Counted from the stretch's first letter, positions 38,459-47,081 are shown. The stretch: 64,000 nucleotides of DNA from Streptomyces populi (GCF_002911015.1 NZ_KZ626854.1:52183-116182); one strand, 5' to 3'. Made by a program: numbers and translations. Notes: generated by a model not told the origin, from the letters alone.

Positions 38459-38830
38459 ATGAGCATCATCGGGGTCGGTATCGACGTGGCCGAGATCGAC
38501 CGGTTCCGGGCGTCGCTGGAGCGGACGCCCGGGCTGGCCGAACGCCTTTTCGTGGAGAGCGAGTTGCTGCTGCCGAGCGGCGAGCGGCGGGGCATCGCCT
38601 CGCTCGCGGCCCGCTTCGCGGCGAAGGAGGCGCTGGCCAAGGCGCTGGGCGCCCCGGCCGGGCTGTACTGGACGGACGCCGAGGTCTACGTGGAGGACAG
38701 CGGACAGCCGCGGCTGCGCGTGAAGGGCACGGTGGCGGCCCGCGCGGCCGAACTGGGCGTCTGCTCCTGGCACGTGTCGCTCAGTCACGACGCCGGGGTG
38801 GCCTCGGCGGTGGTGGTGGCGGAGGGGTAG
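38459..38830 (+). CDS. acpS: Holo-[acyl-carrier-protein] synthase
   Basis: 123 residues. It transfers the phosphopantetheine arm of CoA to apo-ACP. The family motifs are [14 protein letters not shown] (metal-binding Asp) and [14 protein letters not shown] later part reads [20 protein letters not shown]. It lies 48 bp after glmS and probably has its own leaderless start. Its CoA substrate links it to coaA. Confidence 0.95.
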   Translation: MSIIGVGIDVAEIDRFRASLERTPGLAERLFVESELLLPSGERRGIASLAARFAAKEALAKALGAPAGLYWTDAEVYVEDSGQPRLRVKGTVAARAAELGVCSWHVSLSHDAGVASAVVVAEG

Positions 38831-39205
38831 CCGGGGGCGTCCCCGCCGGGCCGGGTGGCACGGGGGCCACGTGGGCCCGGGTTCGCAGAGGGGGCGGCCC
38901 ACCGGGCGGGGACTCCGGGCCGGGGCACGCGTTCACGGGCACGCGTTCACGGAGGTGCGGGCCCGGGCCCGCACGGCGCGGGAGTTCCGCGCCGGGTTCA
39001 CGGGTTCGTGAGCTGCGAGGGGACTCGAGCGGGGACATGAGTCCGCGGGGCACGAGGGTCCCGGACCGGGTTCAGGGGCCCGCACGGTCCCTCGTCCCCG
39101 GAGCGGGTTCGCGGGCCCGCTCGATGCGGGGGTCCCGGGCCGGGTCCGGGTCCTTCCGGTGCGGGGAGCGCGCACCGGCCGGGCCGGTGCGGGAGACTCG
39201 GCGGC
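38831..39205. repeat. GC-rich repetitive gap between acpS and nnrD
   Basis: About 375 bp without a supported gene. It contains a perfect tandem duplication of GCACGCGTTCACGG (38925-38938 and 38939-38952) and many partial copies of GGGTTC-CGGG-type words, such as GGGTTCACGGGTTCG, and GGGTTC followed by CGGGCCCGC. The right end has GAGACT (39193-39198) 7 nt before the nnrD ATG, a likely leaderless -10 element. Confidence 0.55.
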
Positions 39206-40636
39206 ATGCGTACTGCGTACAGCGTGGAGACCGTGAGGGCCGCCGAGCGGGAGCTGATGGCACGGCTCCCCGAGGGGGCGTTGATGCAGCGGGCGGCCGC
39301 CGGGCTCGCCGCCGCCTGCGCGGACCTGCTGGGCCGGGTGTACGGCCGCCGGGTCGTGTTGCTGGTGGGCAGCGGGGACAACGGTGGCGACGCCCTGTAC
39401 GCCGGGGCGCGCCTCGCCCGGCGCGGGGCCGGCGTCACCGCGGTGCTGCTCGCCCCCGGGCGGACCCATCCCGGGGGACTGGCGGCCCTGCTGCGCGCCG
39501 GAGGCACCTCCGCATCGCCCGACGCCGCCGAACCGCTCCTGAGGCGGGCCGACCTCGTGGTCGACGGCATCGTCGGGATCGGCGGCAAGGGCGGTCTGCG
39601 CCCCGAGGCCGCGCGACTCGCCGGTCTCGCGGACGCGTCCCGTGCGGCCGTCGTCGCCGTCGACCTGCCGAGCGGTGTCGAGGCCGACACCGGCGAGGTC
39701 CTCGGCGCCGCCGTCCGCGCCGACCTCACCGTCACCTTCGGTACCCACAAGCCGGGGCTGCTCGTCGACCCGGCGCGCGGGTACGCCGGGTCCGTACGCC
39801 TCGTCGACATCGGGCTCGACCTGCCGGACCCGGCCGACCTGGAGGCGCTCCAGCACGCCGACGTCGCGGTCCGGCTGCCCTTCCCGGGCGCGGAGAGCGA
39901 CAAGTACCGGCGCGGTGTCGTCGGGATCGCCGCCGGGTCCGCCCGCTACCCGGGGGCCGCGGTGCTCGCCGTGGCCGGGGCGCTGCGCGGCGGGGCCGGG
40001 GCGGTGCGCTACGTCGGGCCCGCCGCGGACGCCGTCATCGCCCGCTTCCCCGAGACGCTGGTGTCCGACGCGGGGCCCTCGAAGGCGGGCCGGGTGCAGG
40101 CCTGGGTGGTGGGACCCGGTGCCGGGGACGACGCCTCGGCGGTCGCGGAGGTGCTGGACGCGGACGTGCCGGTGCTGGTGGACGCGGACGGGCTGCGGCT
40201 CGCCGACCGGGGGACCGTGCGGGCCCGTACCGCGCCGACGCTGATGACCCCGCACGCCGGGGAGGCCGCCGCGCTGCTCGGGGTCGCCCGGGAGGCGGTC
40301 GAGGAGGCCCGGCTGGCCTCCGTGCGGGAGCTGGCCGGGCTGTACGGGGCGACGGTCCTGCTCAAGGGGGCGACGACCCTGGTCGCCGGTCCCACGGGCG
40401 GTGCGGTACGGGTGAACGCCACCGGAACGGCGTGGCTGGCCACCGCGGGGAGCGGGGACGTGCTGTCGGGGCTGGCGGGTTCGCTGCTGGCGGCGGGGCT
40501 CTCCGCGCTCGACGCGGGAAGCGTCGCCGCGTACCTGCACGGGCTCGCCGGGCGCTTCGCGGCGGACGGCGCGCCCGCCGGAGCCCACGACGTGGCCGCC
40601 GCCGTCCCGGACGCCTGGCGAGACACCCTCGACTGA
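39206..40636 (+). CDS. nnr: Bifunctional NAD(P)HX epimerase/dehydratase
   Basis: 476 residues. The N-terminal half is the YjeF-N epimerase (VVLLVGSGDNGGDALYAGAR and VAVDLPSGVEADTGEV). The C-terminal half is the ADP/ATP-dependent (S)-NAD(P)HX dehydratase with GVVGIAAGSARYPGAAVLAV, PTLMTPHAGEAAALLG and the signature NATGTAWLATAGSGDVLSGL. It repairs hydrated NADH and NADPH. The fused arrangement is the standard bacterial one. It starts at ATG 39206 without a ribosome binding site. Confidence 0.95.
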   Translation: MRTAYSVETVRAAERELMARLPEGALMQRAAAGLAAACADLLGRVYGRRVVLLVGSGDNGGDALYAGARLARRGAGVTAVLLAPGRTHPGGLAALLRAGGTSASPDAAEPLLRRADLVVDGIVGIGGKGGLRPEAARLAGLADASRAAVVAVDLPSGVEADTGEVLGAAVRADLTVTFGTHKPGLLVDPARGYAGSVRLVDIGLDLPDPADLEALQHADVAVRLPFPGAESDKYRRGVVGIAAGSARYPGAAVLAVAGALRGGAGAVRYVGPAADAVIARFPETLVSDAGPSKAGRVQAWVVGPGAGDDASAVAEVLDADVPVLVDADGLRLADRGTVRARTAPTLMTPHAGEAAALLGVAREAVEEARLASVRELAGLYGATVLLKGATTLVAGPTGGAVRVNATGTAWLATAGSGDVLSGLAGSLLAAGLSALDAGSVAAYLHGLAGRFAADGAPAGAHDVAAAVPDAWRDTLD

Positions 40637-41013
40637 CCGACCCCGACCGGCCCGGCCCGGCGCCCGGCCGGACCACCAGGCTCGGCGGCCCGGTTCACCC
40701 GGCCCGTCTGGCCGGGTCCGGGTTCGATGTGACCTGGTCCGGTCGGGCTCGGTTCACCGGACCGGGCCCGGCCCCCGACCTGCCTGGTTCGGCTCACCTG
40801 GTTCGGCGGTCCGGTCTTGTCCGTCCGGGGCCGGGGCCGGGGCTCGTGCGGCCTGGTCCGGCCGGGGTCGGTCGACCCGGTCTCCGTGGCCGGGCCCCGT
40901 CGGCCCTCGCCGGGCCGGCCGGTTCGCGGGGCCTCGGGACCGGCGCCGGAGGCGTTGCCCAGATCGGGGGACCCTTTGCGTGTGGCGCGGCCCGGTGGCG
41001 AGTGACGTTGCGT
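40637..41013. repeat. Low-complexity GC repeat tract before the L,D-transpeptidase gene
   Basis: About 377 bp built from degenerate copies of words such as GGTTCACCNGG, CTGGTTCGG and GGTCCGG, with near-palindromic CCGGCCGG blocks. No ribosome binding site or plausible protein is present. A plus-strand open frame runs through it into the next gene, but its residues are random Arg/Gly/Pro and do not resemble any family. Confidence 0.55.
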
Positions 41014-42141
41014 ATGTCTGTTCGCGTGACGAGCAGACGATGTATGGGCCGGGGCATCGCGGTGCTGCTGGCGGTGGTGACGGCCGTGCCCGTGGGGGCG
41101 GTGGCGGCCGCGGCCGCGCCGCTGCCACCCGCCTCCGGGCGGGTCGCCGAACCGTGGCCCGGCGAGGGGAGAGGACTCGGTCCGTCCTGGCCCGGCGACA
41201 CCCCGGGCGGCCGGATGCTGTCGGAGGTTACGGAGGCCATGGACATGCCCGCCGCGGGACGGAGCCCGCACGGCACCCCCGAGGGCGTGGACACGCCGGT
41301 CGGGTTCGGGCGCACCGGGTCCGGGCGGAGCGGGTTTGAGCACGGTGGGCCCGGGCGGAGCGGGTCCGGGCACGGTGGGTCCGGGCGGAGCGAAGCCGGG
41401 CACGGTGGGGACGGAGTGGGCGCGGTCACGCCGGGTACGGACCGGCGGGTCGGGCCCGGGCCGGGTGGGGACGCGTCGGCCGGATCCGGGCGGGGCGGGT
41501 CCGGGGCGGGCGGTTCGTCCTCCGCCGCCGCGGGCGGGCGGCCGGGAGCCGCGTGCGGCGGGCGCGAGGGCCCGTACCAGAGGCAGGCCGAGCGGTGGCT
41601 GAGGCTGAGGGCGGACGGGAAGCAGTCGGCGGCCGACTGCCGGGCCATCCGCGCCTTCCAGAGGAGGCACGGCGTCGAGCCCGCCACCGGGACCGCCGGA
41701 GCGGCGACCTGGGCCCGCATGCGGATGCTGTCGGCCCACGGCGCCCCGGGCACCCGCGCCCCCCGCGGCTGCCCGGCCCGCTCCTACCGCGTCGCCTGCG
41801 TCGACCTCGACCACCAGCGCACCTGGGTGCAGCAGCGGGGCCGGATCCTGTTCGGTCCCGTGCCGATGCGCAGCGGCGGGGTCGGGCACCCCACCCGCAC
41901 CGGCTGGTTCAGGATCTTCTGGAGGCACCGTCACCACTGGTCGACCCTGTACGACAGCCCCATGCCGTACGCCCAGTTCTTCAGCGGCGGACAGGCCTTC
42001 CACGCCGTCCGCGGCAGCATCCGCACGGTCGGCGGCTCGATGGGCTGCGTGAACCTGCGGCCCGCCGACGCCCACGGGCTCTGGAAGGTGCTCAGGACGG
42101 GCGACCACGTCTACGTGTGGGGCAGAAGGCCTCGCCGGTAG
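41014..42141 (+). CDS. Secreted L,D-transpeptidase (YkuD) with peptidoglycan-binding domain
   Basis: 375 residues from ATG 41014. A basic start and a signal peptide end near residue 35 (VLLAVVTAVPVGAVAAAAAP). A low-complexity linker of about 150 residues follows, with three copies of a ten-residue HGGxGRSxxG repeat (about 100-134). A PG-binding_1 domain lies at about 188-238 (AIRAFQRRHGVEPATG). The YkuD domain covers 258-370, with H330 and the catalytic C345 in GGSMGCVNLRPADAHGLW; the usual SHGC is SMGC here. Such enzymes make 3-3 peptidoglycan cross-links. The upstream open frame is not part of the protein. Confidence 0.88.
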   Translation: MSVRVTSRRCMGRGIAVLLAVVTAVPVGAVAAAAAPLPPASGRVAEPWPGEGRGLGPSWPGDTPGGRMLSEVTEAMDMPAAGRSPHGTPEGVDTPVGFGRTGSGRSGFEHGGPGRSGSGHGGSGRSEAGHGGDGVGAVTPGTDRRVGPGPGGDASAGSGRGGSGAGGSSSAAAGGRPGAACGGREGPYQRQAERWLRLRADGKQSAADCRAIRAFQRRHGVEPATGTAGAATWARMRMLSAHGAPGTRAPRGCPARSYRVACVDLDHQRTWVQQRGRILFGPVPMRSGGVGHPTRTGWFRIFWRHRHHWSTLYDSPMPYAQFFSGGQAFHAVRGSIRTVGGSMGCVNLRPADAHGLWKVLRTGDHVYVWGRRPRR

Positions 42142-42229
42142 AGGCCGGGTACATCCCCGGTGCATTCCGGGCCCGTACCGGGTACCGGTGCCGGAAGGCC
42201 GACGCGCGCCTCTGAGAGACTGGGGCGCG

Positions 42230-43402
42230 ATGACAGAGACAGCACACCCACGGACCGCGCCCCTGCGCGCCCGCGCCGAGATCGATCTGGCCGCCCTGCG
42301 GGCCAACGTGCGCGCCTTGCGCGCCCACGCGCCGACCGCGGCCCTGATGGCCGTGGTCAAGTCCGACGCGTACGGCCACGGCGCGGTCCAGTGCGCCCGT
42401 GCCGCGCGCGAGGCGGGCGCCACCTGGCTCGGCACGGCCACCCCTGAGGAGGCGCTCGCCCTGCGGGCCGCCGGTCTGCCGGGCCGCGTCATGTGCTGGC
42501 TCTGGACCCCGGGCGGCCCCTGGGCCGAGGCGATCGAGGCCGACATCGACGTGTCGGTCAGCGGGATGTGGGCGCTCCGGGAGGCCGTGGCGGCCGCCGA
42601 GGCCGTCGGGACGCGTGCCAGGGTGCAGCTCAAGGCCGACACCGGCCTCGGGCGCGCCGGCTGCCAGCCCGCCGACTGGCCGGAGCTCGTCGCCGGGGCC
42701 CTGGCCGCCGAGGCGCGCGGGCTGATCACCGTCACCGGTCTGTGGTCCCACTTCGCCTGCGCCGACGAGCCGGGCCACCCCTCCGTCCAGGCCCAGCTCA
42801 CGCTCTTCCGCGAGATGGTCGCGTACGCCGAGGAACAGGGCGTCCGCCCCGAGGTGCGGCACATCGCCAACTCGCCCGCGACCCTGACCCTCCCCGAGAG
42901 CCACTTCGACCTCGTGCGGACCGGGATCGCGGTCTACGGGATCTCGCCGAGCCCCGAACTCGGCACCCCCGCCGACTTCGGACTGCGCCCGGTGATGACG
43001 CTGAGCGCGTCGCTCGCGCTGGTGAAGCACGTACCGGCCGGCCACGGCGTGAGCTACGGCCACCACTACGTCACCCCGGGCGCGACCACCCTCGGCCTCG
43101 TCCCCGTCGGCTACGCGGACGGCGTCCCGCGGCACGCCTCGGGCACCGGCCCCGTCCTGATCGGCGGCAAGTGGCGTACCGTCGCGGGCCGGGTCGCCAT
43201 GGACCAGTTCGTCGTCGACCTCGGCGGCGACGAGCCGGAGCCCGGCGCCGTCGCCGTCCTGTTCGGGCCCGGCGACGGCGGGGAACCCACCGCCGAGGAC
43301 TGGGCGCGCGCGGCGGGCACGATCGCGTACGAGATCGTCACGCGCATCGGAACCCGCGTGCCGCGCGTCCACGTCAAGGTGAAAGAGGAACAAGGCGGGT
43401 AA
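42230..43402 (+). CDS. alr: Alanine racemase
   Basis: 390 residues from ATG 42230. It makes D-Ala for peptidoglycan. The PLP lysine is K44 in LMAVVKSDAYGHG. Other marks are LKADTGLGRAGCQP, the HIANSPATLTLPESHFDLVR region with RTGIAVYG, and the catalytic Tyr in GVSYGHHYVTPG. GAGACT (42216-42221) lies 8 nt before the ATG, so the mRNA may be leaderless. An in-frame ATG 42 bp upstream lacks support. Confidence 0.96.
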   Translation: MTETAHPRTAPLRARAEIDLAALRANVRALRAHAPTAALMAVVKSDAYGHGAVQCARAAREAGATWLGTATPEEALALRAAGLPGRVMCWLWTPGGPWAEAIEADIDVSVSGMWALREAVAAAEAVGTRARVQLKADTGLGRAGCQPADWPELVAGALAAEARGLITVTGLWSHFACADEPGHPSVQAQLTLFREMVAYAEEQGVRPEVRHIANSPATLTLPESHFDLVRTGIAVYGISPSPELGTPADFGLRPVMTLSASLALVKHVPAGHGVSYGHHYVTPGATTLGLVPVGYADGVPRHASGTGPVLIGGKWRTVAGRVAMDQFVVDLGGDEPEPGAVAVLFGPGDGGEPTAEDWARAAGTIAYEIVTRIGTRVPRVHVKVKEEQGG

Positions 43403-43529
43403 CACCCCTTAGCCGAACAGGCGCGCGGGGCCCGGCGAGCGAGGATCGGCGGGCGGCACACGGCGGACGGGAGCCGTACCGGCGCGCGCACAGCCCAGGG
43501 CCGAGAGCCGGAGCGAAGAGGAGCGGGAC

Positions 43530-44765
43530 GTGAGCGAGACCAGTGCGGAGGCCGTCGTGAGCGCGGCCTCGGCCGCCGCCTCCTCCGCCGGGAACTGGCG
43601 CAAGGCCGGCGTCGCCGGTGCCGCGATAGGCGTGGTCGCCGCGGGCGCCGCGGCCGGAGTCGCCATCGAGCGGCTCACGGTCGGGCGCGGCATGCGCAAG
43701 AAGGCGCGCCTCGCCCTCGACTCGACCGGCCCGTACGGGACGCTGCGCGGCACGCCCGGCAAGGCGTACGCGGACGACGGCACCGAGCTGTACTACGAGG
43801 TCGACGAGGCCGAGCCGGAGGCCTCGCTCGCCCCGCGTCGGCGCCGGCTCTTCGGCCGCAAGGCCCCCGCCCCCGTCACCGTCGTCTTCAGTCACGGCTA
43901 CTGCCTCAGCCAGGACTCCTGGCACTTCCAGCGCGCCGCGCTGCGCGGTGTCGTGCGCACGGTGCACTGGGACCAGCGCAGCCACGGACGCTCGGGGCGC
44001 GGTGCGGCCCAGCTGGAGGACCGCAAGCCGGTCACCATCGACCAGCTCGGCCGCGACCTGCTGGCCGTCATCGAGGCGGCGGTGCCCGAGGGCCCGATCG
44101 TGCTCGTCGGGCACTCCATGGGCGGCATGACCGTCATGGCGCTCGCCGAGCAGTTCCCCGAGCTGATCCGCGACCGGGTCGTCGGCGTCGCGCTGGTCGG
44201 CACGTCGTCGGGGCGGCTCGGCGAGGTCAACTTCGGGCTGCCCGTCGCGGGCGTCGCCGCCGTGCGGCGCGTGCTCCCCGGGGTGCTGAAGGCGCTCGGG
44301 CAGCAGGCGGCCCTGGTGGAGCGGGGGCGGCGGGCCACGGCCGACCTGTTCGCCGGGATCATCAAGCGGTACTCGTTCGCGAGCCGGGACGTCGATCCGG
44401 CCGTCGTGCGGTTCGCCGAGCGGATGATCGAGGGCACGCCGATCGACGTGGTCGCCGAGTTCTACCCGGCGTTCACCGAGCACGACAAGACCGCCGCGCT
44501 GGCCCGTTTCGCCGAGCTGCCCGTCCTCGTCCTCGCCGGGGTCAAGGACCTGGTGACGCCGAGCGAGCACAGCGAGGCGATCGCCGATCTGCTGCCGGAC
44601 GCCGAGCTGGTCCTCGTCCCCGACGCGGGACACCTGGTCATGCTGGAGCACCCCGAGGTCGTCATAGACCGCCTCGCGGACCTCCTCGTGCGGGCGGGAG
44701 CCGTGCCGGCAGGGGCTACCGTGGGCCCTTATGGAAGCACCAGCAGCAGCGCACAACCCGGCTGA
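43530..44765 (+). CDS. Alpha/beta hydrolase
   Basis: 411 residues from GTG 43530, with AAGAGGAG upstream. A hydrophobic segment near residues 27-47 (AGVAGAAIGVVAAGAAAGVA) may anchor it. The hydrolase fold follows, with VVFSHGYCLSQDSWHFQRAA (oxyanion), nucleophile Ser in VLVGHSMGGMTVMALA, a late Asp in LAGVKDLVTPSEHSE and the catalytic His in VPDAGHLVMLEHP. The substrate is unknown. In streptomycetes this gene regularly stands between alr and tsaE. Its 3-prime end overlaps tsaE by 35 bp. Confidence 0.9.
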   Translation: MSETSAEAVVSAASAAASSAGNWRKAGVAGAAIGVVAAGAAAGVAIERLTVGRGMRKKARLALDSTGPYGTLRGTPGKAYADDGTELYYEVDEAEPEASLAPRRRRLFGRKAPAPVTVVFSHGYCLSQDSWHFQRAALRGVVRTVHWDQRSHGRSGRGAAQLEDRKPVTIDQLGRDLLAVIEAAVPEGPIVLVGHSMGGMTVMALAEQFPELIRDRVVGVALVGTSSGRLGEVNFGLPVAGVAAVRRVLPGVLKALGQQAALVERGRRATADLFAGIIKRYSFASRDVDPAVVRFAERMIEGTPIDVVAEFYPAFTEHDKTAALARFAELPVLVLAGVKDLVTPSEHSEAIADLLPDAELVLVPDAGHLVMLEHPEVVIDRLADLLVRAGAVPAGATVGPYGSTSSSAQPG

Positions 44766-45264
44766 GCCCGCCCAGGACGGCGTCGGCGCGCAGATCACCG
44801 TCAACTCTCCCGAGCAGATGCAGGAGTTGGGCCGCAGACTGGCCAAGCTGCTGCGCGCGGGCGACCTCGTGATGCTGAACGGCGAGCTCGGCGCGGGCAA
44901 GACCACGCTGACCCGCGGACTCGGTGAGGGGCTCGGCGTCCGCGGCGCCGTCACCTCGCCGACCTTCGTCATCGCCCGCGTGCACCCCTCCCTCGGCGAC
45001 GGGCCGCCGCTCGTGCACGTGGACGCGTACCGCCTCGGCGGCGGGCTCGACGAGATGGAGGACCTCGACCTCGACGTCTCGCTCTCCGACTCCGTGATCG
45101 TCGTGGAGTGGGGCGAGGGCAAGGTCGAGGAGCTGACCGACGACCGTCTGCACGTGGTCATCCACCGGGCCGTCGGCGACACCACCGACGAGGTGCGGCA
45201 CGTGACGGTGACGGGGCTGGGGCGGCGCTGGGCCTCCGCCGACCTGACGGTGCTCGCGGCCTGA
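44731..45264 (+). CDS. tsaE: tRNA t6A biosynthesis ATPase TsaE
   Basis: 177 residues. The Walker A motif is GELGAGKTT (51-59), and SPTFVIARVH and the HVDAYRL block match the family. TsaE drives turnover of the TsaB-TsaD complex that makes threonylcarbamoyladenosine on tRNA. It starts inside the hydrolase gene; TACCGT (44717-44722) lies 8 nt before ATG 44731, which suggests a leaderless internal start. About 20 residues at the start are variable. Confidence 0.95.
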   Translation: MEAPAAAHNPAEPAQDGVGAQITVNSPEQMQELGRRLAKLLRAGDLVMLNGELGAGKTTLTRGLGEGLGVRGAVTSPTFVIARVHPSLGDGPPLVHVDAYRLGGGLDEMEDLDLDVSLSDSVIVVEWGEGKVEELTDDRLHVVIHRAVGDTTDEVRHVTVTGLGRRWASADLTVLAA

Positions 45265-45475
45265 GCGGGGCGGGCGCGCGTGTCCGCCCGGCACGGGCGC
45301 GGCGGCCCGGGGCGGGGCGGACACGCGCGTGCCGGGGCGTCACGGCTTCGCGGCCCCCGCCGGGATCCCCGCGAGGCGGACGCGCGCACCGCTCGTACAT
45401 TCGGCCAACGTTTCCGACAGGCCGTCGGCAAAACATTGCGTTCGGCGTCCCGGCCGTGGTCACATGGACATCAGT

Positions 45476-45501
45476 ACGTGGTTAGGTCTACCTAACCACG
45501 T
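45476..45501. promoter_or_regulatory. Perfect palindrome before a 63-residue gene
   Basis: ACGTGGTTAGGT (45476-45487) and ACCTAACCACGT (45490-45501) form perfect 12-base arms separated by CT. It lies 28 bp before ATG 45529 and so in promoter or leader position. It resembles the halves of an IdeR/DmdR iron box (TTAGGT...ACCTAA), but the spacing is 2 instead of 7, so a different regulator or an RNA hairpin is as likely. Confidence 0.65.
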
Positions 45502-45528
45502 TTGCCCCCGAAGCCCGAGGAGGCGTCC

Positions 45529-45720
45529 ATGTCGGCATCAGGGTCGGCCGCAGTGCCGGCTTCAGAACAGGACGTGTCGGCCGTGCCGCGCGCGGTGGCC
45601 GGGGTGTCGATGCGGGATCTGCTGGCGGCGTGCGCCGCGGCCGAGGCGGTGTCCAGGCCGCCCCTCGCGCCCCTGCGCGAGCCCGGCGGCGCGGAGGAGC
45701 GCCCGCCCAGGGCCGCCTGA
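45529..45720 (+). CDS. Small orphan protein
   Basis: 63 residues from ATG 45529, with GAGGAGG (45517-45523) 5 nt upstream. It is Ala-rich, with a central helix-forming block (VPRAVAGVSMRDLLAACAAA) and a Pro/Glu-rich end (LREPGGAEERPPRAA). It has no signal peptide. I do not recognise the family. The strong ribosome binding site and the palindrome upstream suggest that it is real and regulated. It is divergent in function from the t6A genes on either side. Confidence 0.65.
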   Translation: MSASGSAAVPASEQDVSAVPRAVAGVSMRDLLAACAAAEAVSRPPLAPLREPGGAEERPPRAA

Positions 45721-45749
45721 CGCCCGGGGCCGGGACACCGCTCGCGCGG

Positions 45750-46316
45750 TCACTTGATGACGACGACCTTCGCGCCCACGGTGGCGAAGGCCCACATCGC
45801 GTTGCCGTCGGCACGCGAGGAGCGGACGCCGCCGAGCTTCTTCTCGGGGTCGGGAGCCTCCGTGGAGCCGTTCACCGCGGAGCTGAAGCCGATGGCCACG
45901 CCGTCGACCAGCGTGAACCGCACGATGTGCTCGATCTGCGTCCCGTCGGACCCGGGGGCCGAGCCCGTCCGTGACGTGACGGCGTAGGTGCCGGCGGCCG
46001 GGTCGACCGTGCCCGGGGTGACCGCGAAGCTGCGCTTCACCTTGTTGCCCGCGCCGACGAGCCACACCCGGTCGGCGCCGAGCGAGTAGACGACCCGCGC
46101 ACCGGTGCCGGACGGGGCCGGCAGCGCGGCGGGGTCCTTCTTGGCCTTGGGCGCCTTGGGTGCCTCGGGGGCGGAGGACTTGACCGGCGTGTTCACGCCC
46201 GGCTTGTCGCCCAGGGTGTCCGGAACGTTCGCGGATGCCTGGAAGGCGAGGAAGCCGACTGCCGCGAGCGCCGCCACGGTGAGCCCGGCCACGATTCCCG
46301 AGCTGCTCCTAGCCAC
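45750..46316 (-). CDS. Secreted protein with degenerate YkuD (L,D-transpeptidase) domain
   Basis: 188 residues. A signal peptide or anchor is at 1-30 (GIVAGLTVAALAAVGFLAFQ). A Pro/Lys/Ala linker follows (EAPKAPKAKKDPA). The domain from about 72 has VVYSLGADRVWLVGAGNKVK, then FAVTPGTVDPAAGTYAVTSR. It ends LGGVRSSRADGNAMWAFATV-GAKVVVI, which lines up with the YkuD active-site stretch SHGCVRMSNxDAxxLW. The His and the catalytic Cys positions are Leu and Gly here (LGGVR, 161-165). It is therefore probably not an active transpeptidase and may bind cell wall instead. The match is by eye. Confidence 0.7.
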   Translation of the reverse strand: MARSSSGIVAGLTVAALAAVGFLAFQASANVPDTLGDKPGVNTPVKSSAPEAPKAPKAKKDPAALPAPSGTGARVVYSLGADRVWLVGAGNKVKRSFAVTPGTVDPAAGTYAVTSRTGSAPGSDGTQIEHIVRFTLVDGVAIGFSSAVNGSTEAPDPEKKLGGVRSSRADGNAMWAFATVGAKVVVIK

Positions 46317-46394
46317 CTTGTGTGCCCACCTCTCGACCTTCGTACGTCCTTGCTGTTGACGTTAGCAGCAGAGGGACAGGAGCCCCGGGCGGCC

Positions 46395-46421
46395 TTGCTC
46401 CGGGCTCCGGCGCCGTAGGCT
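46395..46421 (+). promoter_or_regulatory. Leaderless tsaB promoter
   Basis: TTGCTC (46395-46400) and TAGGCT (46416-46421) with a 15-bp spacer. The -10 element ends 6 nt before GTG 46428, and no ribosome binding site is present, so translation should start at the RNA 5-prime end. Confidence 0.55.
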
Positions 46422-46427
46422 GTTTGC

Positions 46428-47081
46428 GTGCTCTTGCTCGCTCTGGATACCGCCACCCCCGCCGTGACCGTCGCCCTGCACGACGGCACGTCCGTCATCG
46501 CCTCGTCGAGCCAGGTGGACGCGCGCCGGCACGGAGAGCTGCTGCTGCCGGCCGTCCACCGGGTGCTCGCCGAGGCAGGCCTCAGGCTGGACGCCGTCAC
46601 CGGCATCGTCGTGGGCGTCGGCCCCGGCCCGTACACGGGGCTGCGCGTCGGCCTCATGACCGCGGACACCTTCGGACTCGCGCTCGGCGTGCCCGTGCAC
46701 GGCGTGTGCACCCTCGACGGGCTCGCGTACGCGGCCGACGTGGAGGGGCCGTTCGTCGTCGCCACGGACGCCCGCCGCAAGGAGGTCTACTGGGCCCGGT
46801 ACGCCGACCGCCGCACCCGGCTGTCGGAGCCCGCCGTGGACCGCCCCGCGGAGATCGACGAGGCGGTCGCCGCGCTGCCCGCTGTCGGCGCGGGCGCCCT
46901 CCTGTACCCCGACACCTTCGCGGACGCCCGCGCGCCCGAGAACGTCTCGGCCGCGGCCCTGGCCTCCCTGGCCGCCGAGAGGCTGGCCGCGGGGGAGGAA
47001 CTGGAGCCGCCCAGACCGCTGTACCTGCGCCGCCCGGACGCCCAGGTGCCCAAGAACTACAAGGTGGTCACCCCCAAGTGA
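46428..47081 (+). CDS. tsaB: tRNA t6A biosynthesis protein TsaB
   Basis: 217 residues from GTG 46428. It is an ASKHA-fold partner that supports TsaD in t6A synthesis. Family marks are LLLALDTATPAVTVALHDGT at the start and GVGPGPYTGLRVGLMTADTF near residue 64. It ends in [19 protein letters not shown]. The stop overlaps the rimI GTG by 4 nt. Confidence 0.95.
   Translation: MLLLALDTATPAVTVALHDGTSVIASSSQVDARRHGELLLPAVHRVLAEAGLRLDAVTGIVVGVGPGPYTGLRVGLMTADTFGLALGVPVHGVCTLDGLAYAADVEGPFVVATDARRKEVYWARYADRRTRLSEPAVDRPAEIDEAVAALPAVGAGALLYPDTFADARAPENVSAAALASLAAERLAAGEELEPPRPLYLRRPDAQVPKNYKVVTPK

Noticed and set aside
38831..39205. A gene in the acpS-nnr gap
   Set aside because: Open frames here come from repeated GGGTTC and CGGGCC words, and none has a plausible start or a recognisable protein.
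39037..41013. Extension of the L,D-transpeptidase frame far upstream through nnr
   Set aside because: The upstream residues are random Arg/Gly/Pro in another frame of nnr and of a repeat tract. The signal peptide starts at 41014.
45476..45501. Iron box (DmdR/IdeR site) before the 63-residue gene
   Set aside because: The half-sites TTAGGT and ACCTAA are there, but the spacing is 2 bp instead of the usual 7, so I do not call it an iron box.
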